Translations under genes and position numbers: made by a program
Assembly (NCBI GenBank): GCA_022749755.1
Contig: CM040451.1
Coordinates: 2,432,871-2,496,870, forward strand
Reading direction: 5' to 3'
DNA length: 64,000 nucleotides
Source of the DNA: Azadirachta indica
Taxonomy: Eukaryota > Streptophyta > Magnoliopsida > Sapindales > Meliaceae
Notes under the pieces: model-generated
What the model was told of the DNA's origin: nothing
The model's database searches: none
What the model saw: only the letters and a program-made list of their open reading frames with translations
Part shown: piece after piece, positions 24,518-35,785 of the stretch
How the letters are laid out: every line of letters starts with the position of its first letter
Numbering within the stretch: position 1 is the first letter of the stretch

Positions 24518-24740
24518 ATGTATATATATATATAAATAAATAAATATTTTTTAAATTATTTTACATTTTTTTTTATTTATAAAATATTAAATTTAAACAC
24601 TTTTAATAATTGAGATTATATATTATATTTGTTAAATTTAATATCAACTATTAAACATAATTAAATTTAATAATTTATAAATAATATAAAAAATTATGTA
24701 AAAATTAAAGAGCCCATTTGATCTACTATATATTTAATAT
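24518..24740. mobile_element. fold-back MITE next to (TA)n in module A
   Basis: Starts at a TATATATATATAAATAAATA tract. The two halves, left with TAAATTTAAACACTTTTAA and right with the complement of ATTAAACATAATTAAATTTA, pair along their length. Same family as the 19-kb cluster. Confidence 0.5.
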
Positions 24741-26744
24741 TAAGAATTTTATTTTTATTGATATAAAAGTACTCAACCATAAATCTATAATATATTGCTA
24801 TTCTTTTATGGTTAATTTACTATAATATCTACTTAACTGTACTATTAAAACCTCATTGAGGATATTTACAGTCATAAAATTCTTGAAATATTCTAAAATT
24901 CTTGTCCGTATGTTATAGGGTTTTGATGTATGAAGCTATACGATACATCCTCTAAGTACTTTTTCTAACTTTTCTATTTCAATCTCCAATGCTACCATTA
25001 TAGTTCTCAATTTTTTCATTAAAATGTTTAATTTATAAATTACATACATATATATATATATATGATAATGAAACATTTAAAAATTATACCAAAAAAATTT
25101 GAAGATCGTAATAGAAAAATTTAAAAAAAAAAAGAATTAGAGACTGTACTCTGCATCTTTATACACTATTTCTGTTACCACTAAATATTGGATAATATTG
25201 GTTGACTATGCTAGTCTTGGTTTAATACACTCTTTAATTAATTAACTATACTAATAATAAGCATGAATTCCATCTTCATGAAAGATGAGTAACTTTCTTT
25301 CCCCTTATAATAAAGTTTAATTTAAATAACAAAAGGTAATGACGTAACCATGACCAAGAAATATTATCACCTCCACTAAACCCACACACACTGTATTGTT
25401 TGATATATAGTTTTTAATTATAATATGAATGATATTAATTTCTAATTCGATATTATATATATATATTTTTGTGCCACTGGATTCTAAGCGTTCCATCTGT
25501 GATATTCCAAATTTACTTTTGATGGTAAGTTAGGCCCATATAAAAATTAATGATAATAATGAGCCATCCGGTGGATGACCATAGAAGTGACAATTGTGAT
25601 TATTAAATAAGAATCACTTTATGTAATTGACTTGGAAATTTCATCTTTTGTTATGAAATGAAACATAAATTTTTATTTATATATTGAATATTCTGTTTCC
25701 CCACAATTAAATCCCACCTCAACTAATGCACAAACACAAATTATTAATAAAAGAATGTAAAAAAAAAGTTTTCAAAAATTATAAAATTTATCTTAAAAAT
25801 TCATTTCTTACTTTAGAACAAATAGCTTAATCATGCATATTTGATCTATATATCGATAAATCATCATCAAAAGGCTTGTTTGTTTTTATATTTAAAATCT
25901 GAATGAATCTGAAATATAAATAAATTAAAATAATTCAAGATAATATTTTTATTTTTTATTTGTCATGTTTGAACGAAAATATCTAAAAATTAGTAATTTT
26001 ACTTATCATGTCTTTATACATAACTAAAATAAATTATACACATAAGAAAATAAATAAATTTTATAATGGTATTGTAACTCATTACAAACTAGAAAACCTA
26101 TTTAAATTTCAGATTTTAGTGATAAATTAAAATTTTAACTTATTTTACTTAATATAATTACTAAACTTTTTAAGTTAAAGAAACAATCACTTTTAAAAAA
26201 TCTGAACTATTAAAATTGAATTATATTTAGACTTCAAATTAAAAAAAATGCACTTAATATGCAGTAAAAGTTATCTAAAAGTACAAAATTAGCATTCTTT
26301 ACTGAAATAAATTTACTTAATCTCTTTTATTTTTTTAATAATTTTTTGTCAAGTGTAAATTTTTATCTATAGGATATTAAAATTGTTTTTTTAATTATTT
26401 TATTGATTAACTATTAATTATGACAATATATTAATTTAAATAAAAATCTAAATTGGCACGAAATTCCTAATTGGCACGAAAAAATAGTAATTTCTATAGT
26501 ATCAAATTATATCAATCATTAATAAGCAATTGTATATACTGTTTTACAAAAGCCATTTTCCTTTTTCCTTTTTCCTTTCTAAACGCTCAAAAAAGGTTGT
26601 GGAAAACTTTTCATCACTAAATTAATTATAATCTATATTTTTCCAAATAAGTGGTCCTGCATGCACTTAGACAGCCTAATTATTCACGAATTTTAAATCA
26701 ATTTCCTGTTGACCCCCTGTGACTCAAGCAAGACTTTCATTCTC

Positions 26745-26752
26745 TATATATA
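26745..26752 (+). promoter_or_regulatory. TATA box of orphan module A
   Basis: TATATATA preceded by TTCATTCTC, aligned with the TATATAA boxes of modules C and D and 36 bases after a TTGACC W-box core. Confidence 0.5.
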
Positions 26753-27433
26753 GTATATAATACCTGTACCTACTCTTCTGGAGTTCATTATCAACTAGGG
26801 TTATTTTTTCTCAATTATTATGAGATTATCACACATATATATATTATTAGTATATATAATAAATGTATTTGTAATTAAATAAATGCATATTTTCTTTTTG
26901 ATACAAGTACTAGGGTTTTTTCTTCAAGTTCTAAAAGCGTTTTAGTTCTTATGAAAAGTTCATCTGTAGGACTAAATCATCCTCCATTTCTCTTGTTTTT
27001 CTGTTTTGAATAATATTCTATATCCTTATAGATTTTTCTCTTAAGAATCTAAACTCAAACTTGGTTTAGGCTTGTTCGACATAATCTTCTGCTCGTATGA
27101 TTAGGGAATAACTCAAACTTGCTTTGTTAAGTTCAATGCAAAGCAAGAAGATTCAAATCTTGTTGGAGAAAGCAAGGCAATGCGAAATTCCTTATTAGTT
27201 AAAAAATTTTGAGAAATGAAAGGGCAAGTCAAGTCATCGATCATAATGATATTACTGTAGAAGCCAAGTCAAGTCAATTCGTTCTTTAGAGCTTTACAAA
27301 TCATAATCAAACTTCCATTCCAACCAAGTTCCAACTTTTTTTTTCTAACATTCAGTAAATTAAATTGATTGATGACTCTACATAAAATTCCTTAAAATTT
27401 ACTTTAATTACATATATATATATATATATAGAT

Positions 27434-27770
27434 ATGGGTAGGATTAATCATTTTTTTTATACAATTTTTTTTTACATAATTTAAAATCCATTAGATTTAA
27501 ACATATTCAAATTGAATCTAATCATATAATTAATTCATAATTAATACACTATAATTAATATATTATCAAATTTAATCTCAACTGTTGAATATTACTAGAT
27601 CCAACTGTTTATAAACAATTTTATAAAATTCTATATAACTTCTTATATTATTTATAAACTTTCAAATCTAAATTCTTTCAACAATTGAACTTATATTTTA
27701 TATGTGCATTCATTATCTATTAGTTTGATATTTTAAATTTAATTTTAACCATTAAATATGTTTAAATGAA
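27434..27770. mobile_element. MITE pair next to (TA)n in module B
   Basis: A (TA)n tract (about 27411-27430) is followed by GGGTAGGATTAATCA and an arm running to CAACTGTTTATAAACAA. A second, diverged arm pair follows to a TATATATATA tract at 27771. Both belong to the fold-back family with ATTAGATTTAAACATATTC-type internal sequence. Confidence 0.5.
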
Positions 27771-28903
27771 TATATATATATATGCATGTATGTATATAAT
27801 ATTAAGAACTTCATTGCACTAACATAAAATTACAACAATTAATATAACCATAAGTTAATCTATAATATACTATTATCGATTTAGAGCTAATTTATTATAA
27901 TTCTAATTAGTTGAACCCTTAAAAACTCACTGAGAATATTTATGGTCATAAAATCCTCGAAAAACTATAACCATAAATCTATATTCGATAATATTGGTTA
28001 GCTATTTATGCTAGTCTTGGTTTAATACATTCTTTAATTAACTAATTACAATAAAAATAAGCATGAATTCCTTCTCCTTATAATAAAGTGGCATAGTGGG
28101 AATTTACTTTTGATGTTAAGTTTGGCCCATATAATTATTAGTGATCATAATGCACCATTTAGTGGAAGACAATGAAAGCTACAGTTGTAAATCATTAAAT
28201 AATAATCACTTTATGTAAGTGACTTAGACATTTTCATCTATAATTTATAAAATTGAAAGGTAAAAAATTTATTTATATATTGAATTATCTTTTTTCCCAC
28301 ACCTAAATTATAAAATTTATCTTAAAATTTCATTTCTTATTTTAAAACAAATAGCTTGATCTTGCATATTTGATATATATATATATATATATATATATCA
28401 AGAAATAATCACTTAAGAACTGTCGTTTTTTTATTTGAAATTTAAATAAATTTAAATAGATGAATTTGAATGATTCTAAATTAAATACTATATTTATTTT
28501 TTATTTATCACATTCAAATTAACATTTTTTGACATACAAAATTAAAATTTTTTACTGCTATAAATTTACTTAATCTTTGTTTCAAAAACTTTCAGACAAG
28601 TGTTATCTATAGAAGATTAAAATTATTTTTTCTTATATTTTTATCTATTAACTATTAATTATGAAAATAGATTTATTGAAATAAAAATTTAAATTAGCAC
28701 GAAATTCTAATCTCTAAAAAGTGGTACTCACTTGGTATCAAATTACATCCATCACTACTTGACGAAAGTTGTGGAAAACGTTTCCTCAGAAAATTTGTCT
28801 TTTTCATTGGATGGTGGTCTTGTATGCCCAGAGGACCTAATCAGTCATGAATTTTAAATGAACTTCTTGTTGACTTCCCTAAGACTCAAGTGAGACACAT
28901 TCA

Positions 28904-28930
28904 CTCTCTCTCTCTCTCTCTCTCGATAAT
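28904..28930 (+). repeat. (CT)n expansion at the TATA-box position of gene 1
   Basis: CT repeats at 28904-28924 are followed by GATAATG. In modules C and D the same position reads CTCTATATAATCTG. Flanking bases align on both sides, so the repeat appears to have grown into and replaced the TATATAA core. Confidence 0.8.
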
Positions 28931-28997
28931 GTGTAGCTAGTCTTATACATGGAGTTCATCATCATCTCTGGGATTGCTCTTTCTCCATTATTATCAG

Positions 28998-29144
28998 GTT
29001 ATGATATATAGCAATATCAATTATTTTATTTGTTTTTCATATGTAAGTTGTAATATTATTAGTACATATAACTAATATTAATTAGTAGAGAAGTAATTCA
29101 TTAGAATTAGTGAAAATATGACATGTGCAATTAATTAAATGCAG
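28998..29144 (+). other. probable intron in the 5' leader of gene 1
   Basis: TTATCAG|GTTATG at 28997/28998 looks like a donor, and ATTAAATGCAG|GAGAGA at 29144/29145 like an acceptor, 13 bases before the start codon. The same pair is present before gene 2 (50217-50374). This is inferred; no transcript is available. Confidence 0.4.
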
Positions 29145-29157
29145 GAGAGATAAAAAA

Positions 29158-32100
29158 ATGGCAGCAAGAGATGATGTGAATTCATCAACTTCTGATGCAC
29201 GAATGGAGGGTGATAATGGAAATCAAAGGAAAGAGAAAGACATCGAGAATTGTCATAAGTGGCCTTCTATCCATCTACTTTCTAGTGAGTTAGCTCTCTC
29301 TATCTCCTTACTGTATTGTTTCCCATGCATACTCACCATCTTTTCTTTCTTTTTTTTATTTTTTGATTTTTGAATGGATTAATACCAAAAACCCAAATCA
29401 TAACATTAGAATCAAATCAGAGTAAACATGTTATGTTTTGTTATTCTCTTATGTTAAATATGTTGGGTGGGTTTATACTTTTCTTCTTCAATGATAAATT
29501 TATGTCGGAGAAAGTCTTCAATAGTTGTAATACCTTCTTTACTAAATTTTTTTTTCATGTTTAAATTAATTTTTTAAATAATCAATTATTTTATATCTGT
29601 AACTATGACAACAATATATTTAGAGAATGTGTTTCAGAAGAATATTAAGGTATATAAAAGTTTTGTATTTCAAAATAAAAAAGATGTTACACTTATAAAC
29701 TTATGTTTGTGTTTTAATTGTTATAATAGATGAGATTATCCTATTTTTATAGATTTGAGAGTCATGCAAAGTAGTGATACAATTAATGATAAAAGCTTAA
29801 AAAGAAGGGCATATAATTTTTTTTTTTATAAACTGTAAATTCTTTTGACAAATTTGAGTTTAAAAATTTTGGAATTCACTTTGGTTGAAGTTTTCTTATT
29901 CAGATTTAATTTTTTTTTTAAAAAATAAATAATAATAGTAGAATTAAAAAAATGAAATAGTAACCTATTTGATTCGGTTCAAATTTAATTTTTTAATTTT
30001 TATTAGATTTTTGATATTTATTTTATCGTCGTTATTTTTTAATTTAAAGCTAAAATAATTTAATAAAAATGTACTACATGAACCTAAATTTTAATTTTAT
30101 GAAAAATTTGATTTTAGAGTCTCAATTATTTTTGTCCACCTCCACTAACAAATTTTTATTTGTATTTAAAGTGAAAAAGTGGAGGCATGATTTGACACTC
30201 TCTTTGTATGTTAGAGAACTATTTATAGAATAATGATTAGGCATTATCTCCATTCTGGATTTAAAATTTTTAAAGTAGACCTGAGATGAAGTCTTCTTAC
30301 TCAATATTAAGAACTGTTTCTTAAAAAATCTTTGGTATGTTCTTAGTTACATAATTTCGTGAATTCTTTTATGGGATAATTATCCTTAGCTACTTATTTA
30401 ATTTTGAAGTACTTTTACTGGTCAGTAGTTTTGTATTTCACAAAAAATAATTTTATACTTATAAATTTGTGTTTGCATTTCAGTTGGTACTGTAGATTAC
30501 GTGACAATATCTTTATATAATATTAGAGAATTATGTAACAAGTATGGATAGGTTAACTAAAACTTTTGATTTAAAATTATCCCGCAAATGTTTTACTTTA
30601 CAAATATTCTAGTTGTAAACGGTTTAACATAATATATAAAAATTAATATATTTTTCAAACATGAAGATATACTTTTTATTATACACGCCATATTCATCTC
30701 ATAAACAAAGCAATTCATATTTATATTTTAAAAATAAATAAAGTATTTTACGAATAATTTTACTTACCTCAATCCAAGTAAAGGTTTTATGCTACTCAGA
30801 AACTTGTTGAATGTGTTTCAGATTTACAGTTCCTACAATAAAATATTTTAACTATTTGTATTATTTTTTAAGAATTACAGCTAGTAGACACATGGATAAA
30901 TCATCATACCAAGTTTCATAATTTTTAGAAATCGATTGATCATTTAAATAATTTTTAATTTGGAGCATACTTGCAAAATTTCTAAAATATAATTGCTTAA
31001 TTTGAAAAATCATATAAATTCGAATTTCTATCCAATTTGAGTGAAACAAAATTCTATAAGCATTTTAATGAGAATTAAGTTTAAAAATTTTGTTACGAAA
31101 ATCATAATAGAATTCTTCTTATAGGTACTATACACAGCAAATGATGTAGGGTCTCATTACAACAATTTATTAATGATGCGTGTATTCCAAATACAGTATA
31201 ATAGATAATAATCCACTTGCAGTTTATCCAAGAACTATGCAAGAGGAATATATATTTATATTTTTTTGGAAACATTAGGGACTCACCCTCGAAAACAAAA
31301 GTGCAAACCATTTCCTTAAACGTGGTTTTATCAAAATTTAGGGACCTGAACTATCAAGACTACATATTTGTAATGTTAAACGAAATAGTGTTGCGTGCAG
31401 GAGAAAACAGAAACGTATACCTTAGCGTATGCGTGCCTCTTCACAAGGCTGCATTAAAAGGCGACTGGCCAACAGCAAAGCATCTGCTGGGAAACAATCC
31501 TCGATCAATTCTGTGCACCAGCATAACAGAGGGACACGAAACCCTACTTCATGTTGCAGCAGGAGCAGGACAAGCTCTCTTCGTTGAGGAGTTGGTGAAA
31601 CTGATGGAACCAGAAGACTTAATGTTGCAAGACAGAAATGGGAATACTGCCTTTTGTTTTGCTGCTGCTGCTGGAGCTATGCATATTGCTAGAATCATGC
31701 TGGAAAAGAATGCAAGTCTGCTGAAGATTCGAGGTGGGAAAAATATGACACCGCTCTATATGGCTGCTGTCTTGGCAAAGAGGGATATGGCATCGTTTTT
31801 ATACGGCAAAGCTAAGGATAACTTGACCCCTGAGGATCGAAACGCTTTGTTTTTCACTTGCCTCAATACTGATCTGTATGGTGAGTACCCACTCAGAATT
31901 TATTTCTATGTTTAAGTTTTTGTTGTTTAGAAAATAGATAAGACATCTAAAGTTTAAGGATATATTTTGGATATTTTGACATGTAGGTCTCTGATGTTAG
32001 TTGTTATTTAATTAGTTTTACATTAGACTCCGCTAAGCTGGCCATGGTCCTGGTTTCACTGACGTAATCGAATTAAAGTGATTAGTTCCTTATCTACTAA

Positions 32101-34241
32101 AATGTGAAACGTTAAGGAACTTACGTGAATTTTAATGCATATCGTTTCATTCATGCTTACGTGAATTTTTCTCAGATATCGCGTTGAAATTGCTAGAGGA
32201 TCATTCGGACTTAGCTGTAGCTCGTGATGGGAATTTTAAGACGGCATTGCATGTTCTCGCTCGAAAGCCTTCAGCATTTGTCGGCAGAAATCTAGGATTG
32301 CTGACGCGTCTTATCAACTCAGGTGATACCATTATAATCCTCAGCATTTGATTTCTGTTTTCAAATTACAATATTAAAAAGGCAACACCAAATGTGCCCT
32401 CTACAAGTAGTGCCTCTCCAGGTTCCAATTAATATAAATATTCTATTTTAATGCCAGGAATATTGAAGTTCACTCACAATTCGGAAACAACACACGCTGT
32501 TCACCTAGTGAAATGTCTATGGAAAGAAATACTGAACCGAAGAGACATAGATGTCACTGACCTAATCAGAAAACCTTCACAACTATTGTTCGATGCAGCT
32601 GAATTAGGAAACTTTGAATTCTTGGCTGAGCTAATTTGCACATTTCCGGATTTGGTTCATGAGATAGATGACAATAATCGAAGCATATTTCATGTAGCAG
32701 TTTTGCATCGACATGCAAATATATTCAATATCATATATGAGATAGGTTTCACCAAGGAATTGATTGCAACTTTTATAGATAATCTTGACAACAACATATT
32801 GCATCTTGCTGCAAAGTATCGTCATCCAAGTCGAGTCGGCACTCTATCTGGTGCAGCCTTACAAGTGCAGCGAGAATTACTGTGGTTCAAGGTAAGAAGA
32901 ATTCCCATTTCTCTGTTGTGCTTATTTGTTTATTTACTGGGAAAGTCATTGCAGCAGAGATTCGATACGTTTGGTTATCAGTTTATTTTTTGAGTTTCTA
33001 TAAAATACTGCAAGTTGAACTATCAAAAACCTTTTATCATCAAAAGTTTTTATATAATACTATAAGTTGATATAACATACGACCTAAACAATATATTTGT
33101 AATGGCCGAGGGTTTAAATATATTTGTTTCTAAACTGTTCATCATTTTCTACACATGTAAGACTGGTTTTATTTAATCGTTTTTGTTGCATAGACCTAAA
33201 ATAATAAATGTAGTTTTGATGTTTGGAGATTTGCATAAAACCGTAAAGCAAAGCTTGTTTTGATATGATACTAAATTACAACTTTAAAATTAATCTTAAG
33301 TGAGGGGAATAATCAACGCATTTGTAAGATTTAAGCTATACTTTTATTTCTATATATAACCAACAATTGTTCAAATATTTGTACTTACGTTATTTATCAT
33401 TATCCACGCGTGTAAGACCGGTTTTATTTAATAAGTTTTATCACATGCATACAAAAATTATTTTTAACTTTTGGTGTGTCGTAGGTTTTGAACACAAAAT
33501 CATAAGGTAATACATGCCCTGATACAATGCTAAAATACTAATTGACCTAGAATCCTGGACTTAAAGGTAAGAGTTCAAACTTTGTATTTAAGTAGTTTAT
33601 CACCGCCTACATGTTATTTATGACAGGAAGTTGAAAAGATTGTGCAACCATCATTTCGAGAAATGCGAAATTCAGATGGCAAAACACCTCAAGAGTTATT
33701 CACCATGGAACATGCAAGCTTACTGAATGAAGGAGAACAATGGATGAAGAACACAGCTCATTCATGTATGCTTGTTGCAACACTCATTGCCACTATAGTA
33801 TTTGAAGCAGCCTTTAGTGTACCAGGCGGTAATGATAACAGCAAAGGGATCCCTATTCATCTTGGAGGGTATTTGTTTCAGGTTTTTGCAATGGCAGATA
33901 TAATCGCATTGTCATCATCTTCTATGTCAATCCTGATGTTCTTGTCAATCCTCACTTCGAGATACGCAGAAAATGATTTCCACAAGTCATTGCCATTTAA
34001 GCTGATGCTCGGGCTTTCGGCACTCTTCATATCTATAATAGCAATGATGGTAGCTTTTAGCACAACCTTTTTCTTAGCTTATCATGACAGATGGAATTGG
34101 GTCACCGTGCTTACGACTGTGCTTGCAGCTGCGCCAGTTAGCCTATTTGTTATGCTACAGTATCCTCTGCTGAAAGACATCTTCTACTCAACATACCATT
34201 CTAGGTATCTGTTTAAGCCAAGTAAGCCAATGCTTTCTTAG
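29158..34241 (+). CDS. ankyrin-repeat / PGG-domain membrane protein, ACD6/ITN1-like (gene 1)
   Basis: Five exons: 29158-29284, 31401-31880, 32176-32322, 32458-32891, 33627-34241 (600 aa). All introns are GT-AG; introns 1-3 are in phase 1, intron 4 in phase 0. About 42 hydrophilic residues come first. Ankyrin repeats follow from about residue 52: PLHKAALKGDW, ETLLHVAAGAG, GNTAFCFAAAAG, MTPLYMAAVLA, TALHVLARKP, then repeats near 280-370. The PGG domain starts near 430, with the PGG motif at 462-464 and four predicted membrane helices (about 443-461, 483-505, 521-547, 553-575). Family members act at the plasma membrane or endomembranes in defence and stress signalling; that role is inferred here. 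Glu456 in helix 1 replaces the Ala that paralogue and family show. The start was chosen because module D conserves the ATG and leader acceptor. Confidence 0.9.
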
Positions 34242-35339
34242 AGAAATTAAATTTGTATCGTATTATTTTCAATACTCGATCTTTAAAGCTTTACTTAACC
34301 ATTTAAATTTGGAATAATAATAGAATGAGCTTGACTCGTGTATGGGTCAGGCAGGCTTATCTATTAGTTGCAGTGGGCTTAGCATTCAATTAGTTGGTAT
34401 GCTTGGGTTTTAATTTGGTTCATACTGCGGGGATTGCATTGAAAACAATTATCACTAATTTGATAATTTATAACTAAACACTTTCCCAAAGGACTGGTAA
34501 ACAATGACTTTTGAACATATTTAATCCTAAGTTTCTGTGAGATTATAAATCAAGATATTTGTTTAGCTACTTTAACAATTTAGTTACATGGCATAATAAA
34601 TGTTAAAAGAATTAAATACAATTACATATTCACCCCAATCTATGAACAACAATAAATTAATTAGTTACAGTTTTTATTTTTACGACAACTACATTTTTAT
34701 AATTATATTCTATATTCAAAATAAATATAGTTTTGTTGTTTATATCCTATTATAACATTTTTTGTAGGATTGATTTGTCATTTACCATTGTTAACAAATT
34801 GATAATACAGCTTTTATAACTAGAATTATGTATACATGATTATATTTTTACTCTTATAATTATATTTTAGTAGGTTTTACAATAGTTATATATCGTCAAT
34901 CATACATTTGTTTCAACCACATGATTTGGTCAAACGTAAAATATTTTCAATCAACATTAATATGTTATAGATAACTTTGGCTTTGATGATATTTATTAGT
35001 CGCAAATAAGTTTGCCTGTGAATTTTTAACCATCCGCAAAATTATATTGTCGAGTAAAATTTCTCAAATTCTTTTATGGCATATAAGCATAAAAAATAAT
35101 CTCATTTGCAACAGAAACATAGAACAATTCTAACCGACCCATTTGCGATCAACATCAACGCTTGCCAGCAGTCATTCTTTGTATAATTTTGCATATTATG
35201 ATCAAATTATATTGTTGGAGAAAGACATTTTTCTTGTACTATTATAATTAAAAAGACACATTTTTAGTCTTACTTGATTTTCTTGGTTAAGTATGATTTA
35301 GATTACTATTGTCTTCTTTGAGTTGCAATTTACATTAAA
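34242..35339. other. 3' flank of gene 1 and AT-rich spacer
   Basis: Positions 34242-34423 match the DNA downstream of gene 2 (to 56873), after which similarity stops abruptly. That point is the right border of the segmental duplication. The remainder up to 35339 is AT-rich with no gene. Confidence 0.6.
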
Positions 35340-35785
35340 TCCTTCAGACATACCCATCCTCCTCAATTCCTTATAAGACTGATTTTTATGCCTGGAACTG
35401 GGTCATGACCAACCGATCTCTATTGTGAATTTGTGGAGTACCTAGCCCAATACCCATTTTTAAGAAGAACTAAACCAATGTAAAATGACCCATCGAAAGA
35501 GATTCGTTATATTTCTCAAACACAGCAGCAGTCCCAATATTATAATAACCTAAGAAAGCTAGCAAATAATAATAATTATTAGTACTAATAGCAATCAAAC
35601 AATGACTCTCCAAAATTATAATTCCATTAAGACAAGTAATTAGAATCCCATCAAAATGAGCATTCCAATAAAATTAGGGAATTAATAGTATATAAAGAAG
35701 AAAAAAACAAAGGAGAAGGATCTTTTTTTTAATAACATAAAATTTACTCGTTGAAATCAAGTAAACAATATCTGGTATTAATAGT
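35340..35785 (+). mobile_element. gypsy LTR, forward orientation
   Basis: This 445-bp block, with GAGTACCTAGCCCAATACCC, ATTATAATAACCTAAGAAAG and AAGGATCTTTTTT, is the reverse complement of 37985-38440. It is joined directly to the reverse-transcriptase end of the minus-strand element to its right, where an intact element would not have a forward LTR. Confidence 0.7.

Larger units (their letters stand above)
22205..26890 (+). promoter_or_regulatory. promoter module A (distal, without coding exon), interrupted
   Basis: The sequence at 22205-22275 and 23928-26890 matches, block by block, the upstream DNA of both ANK-PGG genes (modules B, C, D). It ends with GTTGTGGAAAACTTTTC (26596-26612), a W-box core TTGACC (26709-26714), a TATA box (26745-26752) and a leader-like piece up to ATTAAATAAATGCA. 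In modules B and D that last piece is followed by the acceptor G and exon 1; here the match stops at exactly that point. In place of the leader donor CAG|GTT it has GAG|ATT. It is an orphan promoter copy and may be silent or may drive non-coding RNA. Confidence 0.7.
26930..29157 (+). promoter_or_regulatory. promoter and leader of ANK-PGG gene 1 (module B)
   Basis: This is the gene-proximal module. It starts with TTCTAAAAGCGTTTTAGTT, as module C does, and has W-box cores as AGTCAAGTCA at 27227-27236 and 27267-27277 (TTGACT on the minus strand). It carries GTTGTGGAAAACGTTTCC at 28768-28785 and TTGAC at 28870-28874. Where modules A, C and D have a TATA box it has a CT microsatellite. It lacks several hundred bases of the middle of module A, so it is an internally deleted copy. 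Confidence 0.65.

Noticed and set aside
29370..29564. 64-codon frame after exon 1 of gene 1
   Set aside because: It lies in intron 1; gene 2 does not keep the frame open in the equivalent intron.
31217..31400. Extension of exon 2 of gene 1 to an upstream ATG at 31217
   Set aside because: The sequence before 31401 is not conserved in gene 2, and a TGCAG acceptor joins exon 1 in the correct phase in both genes.
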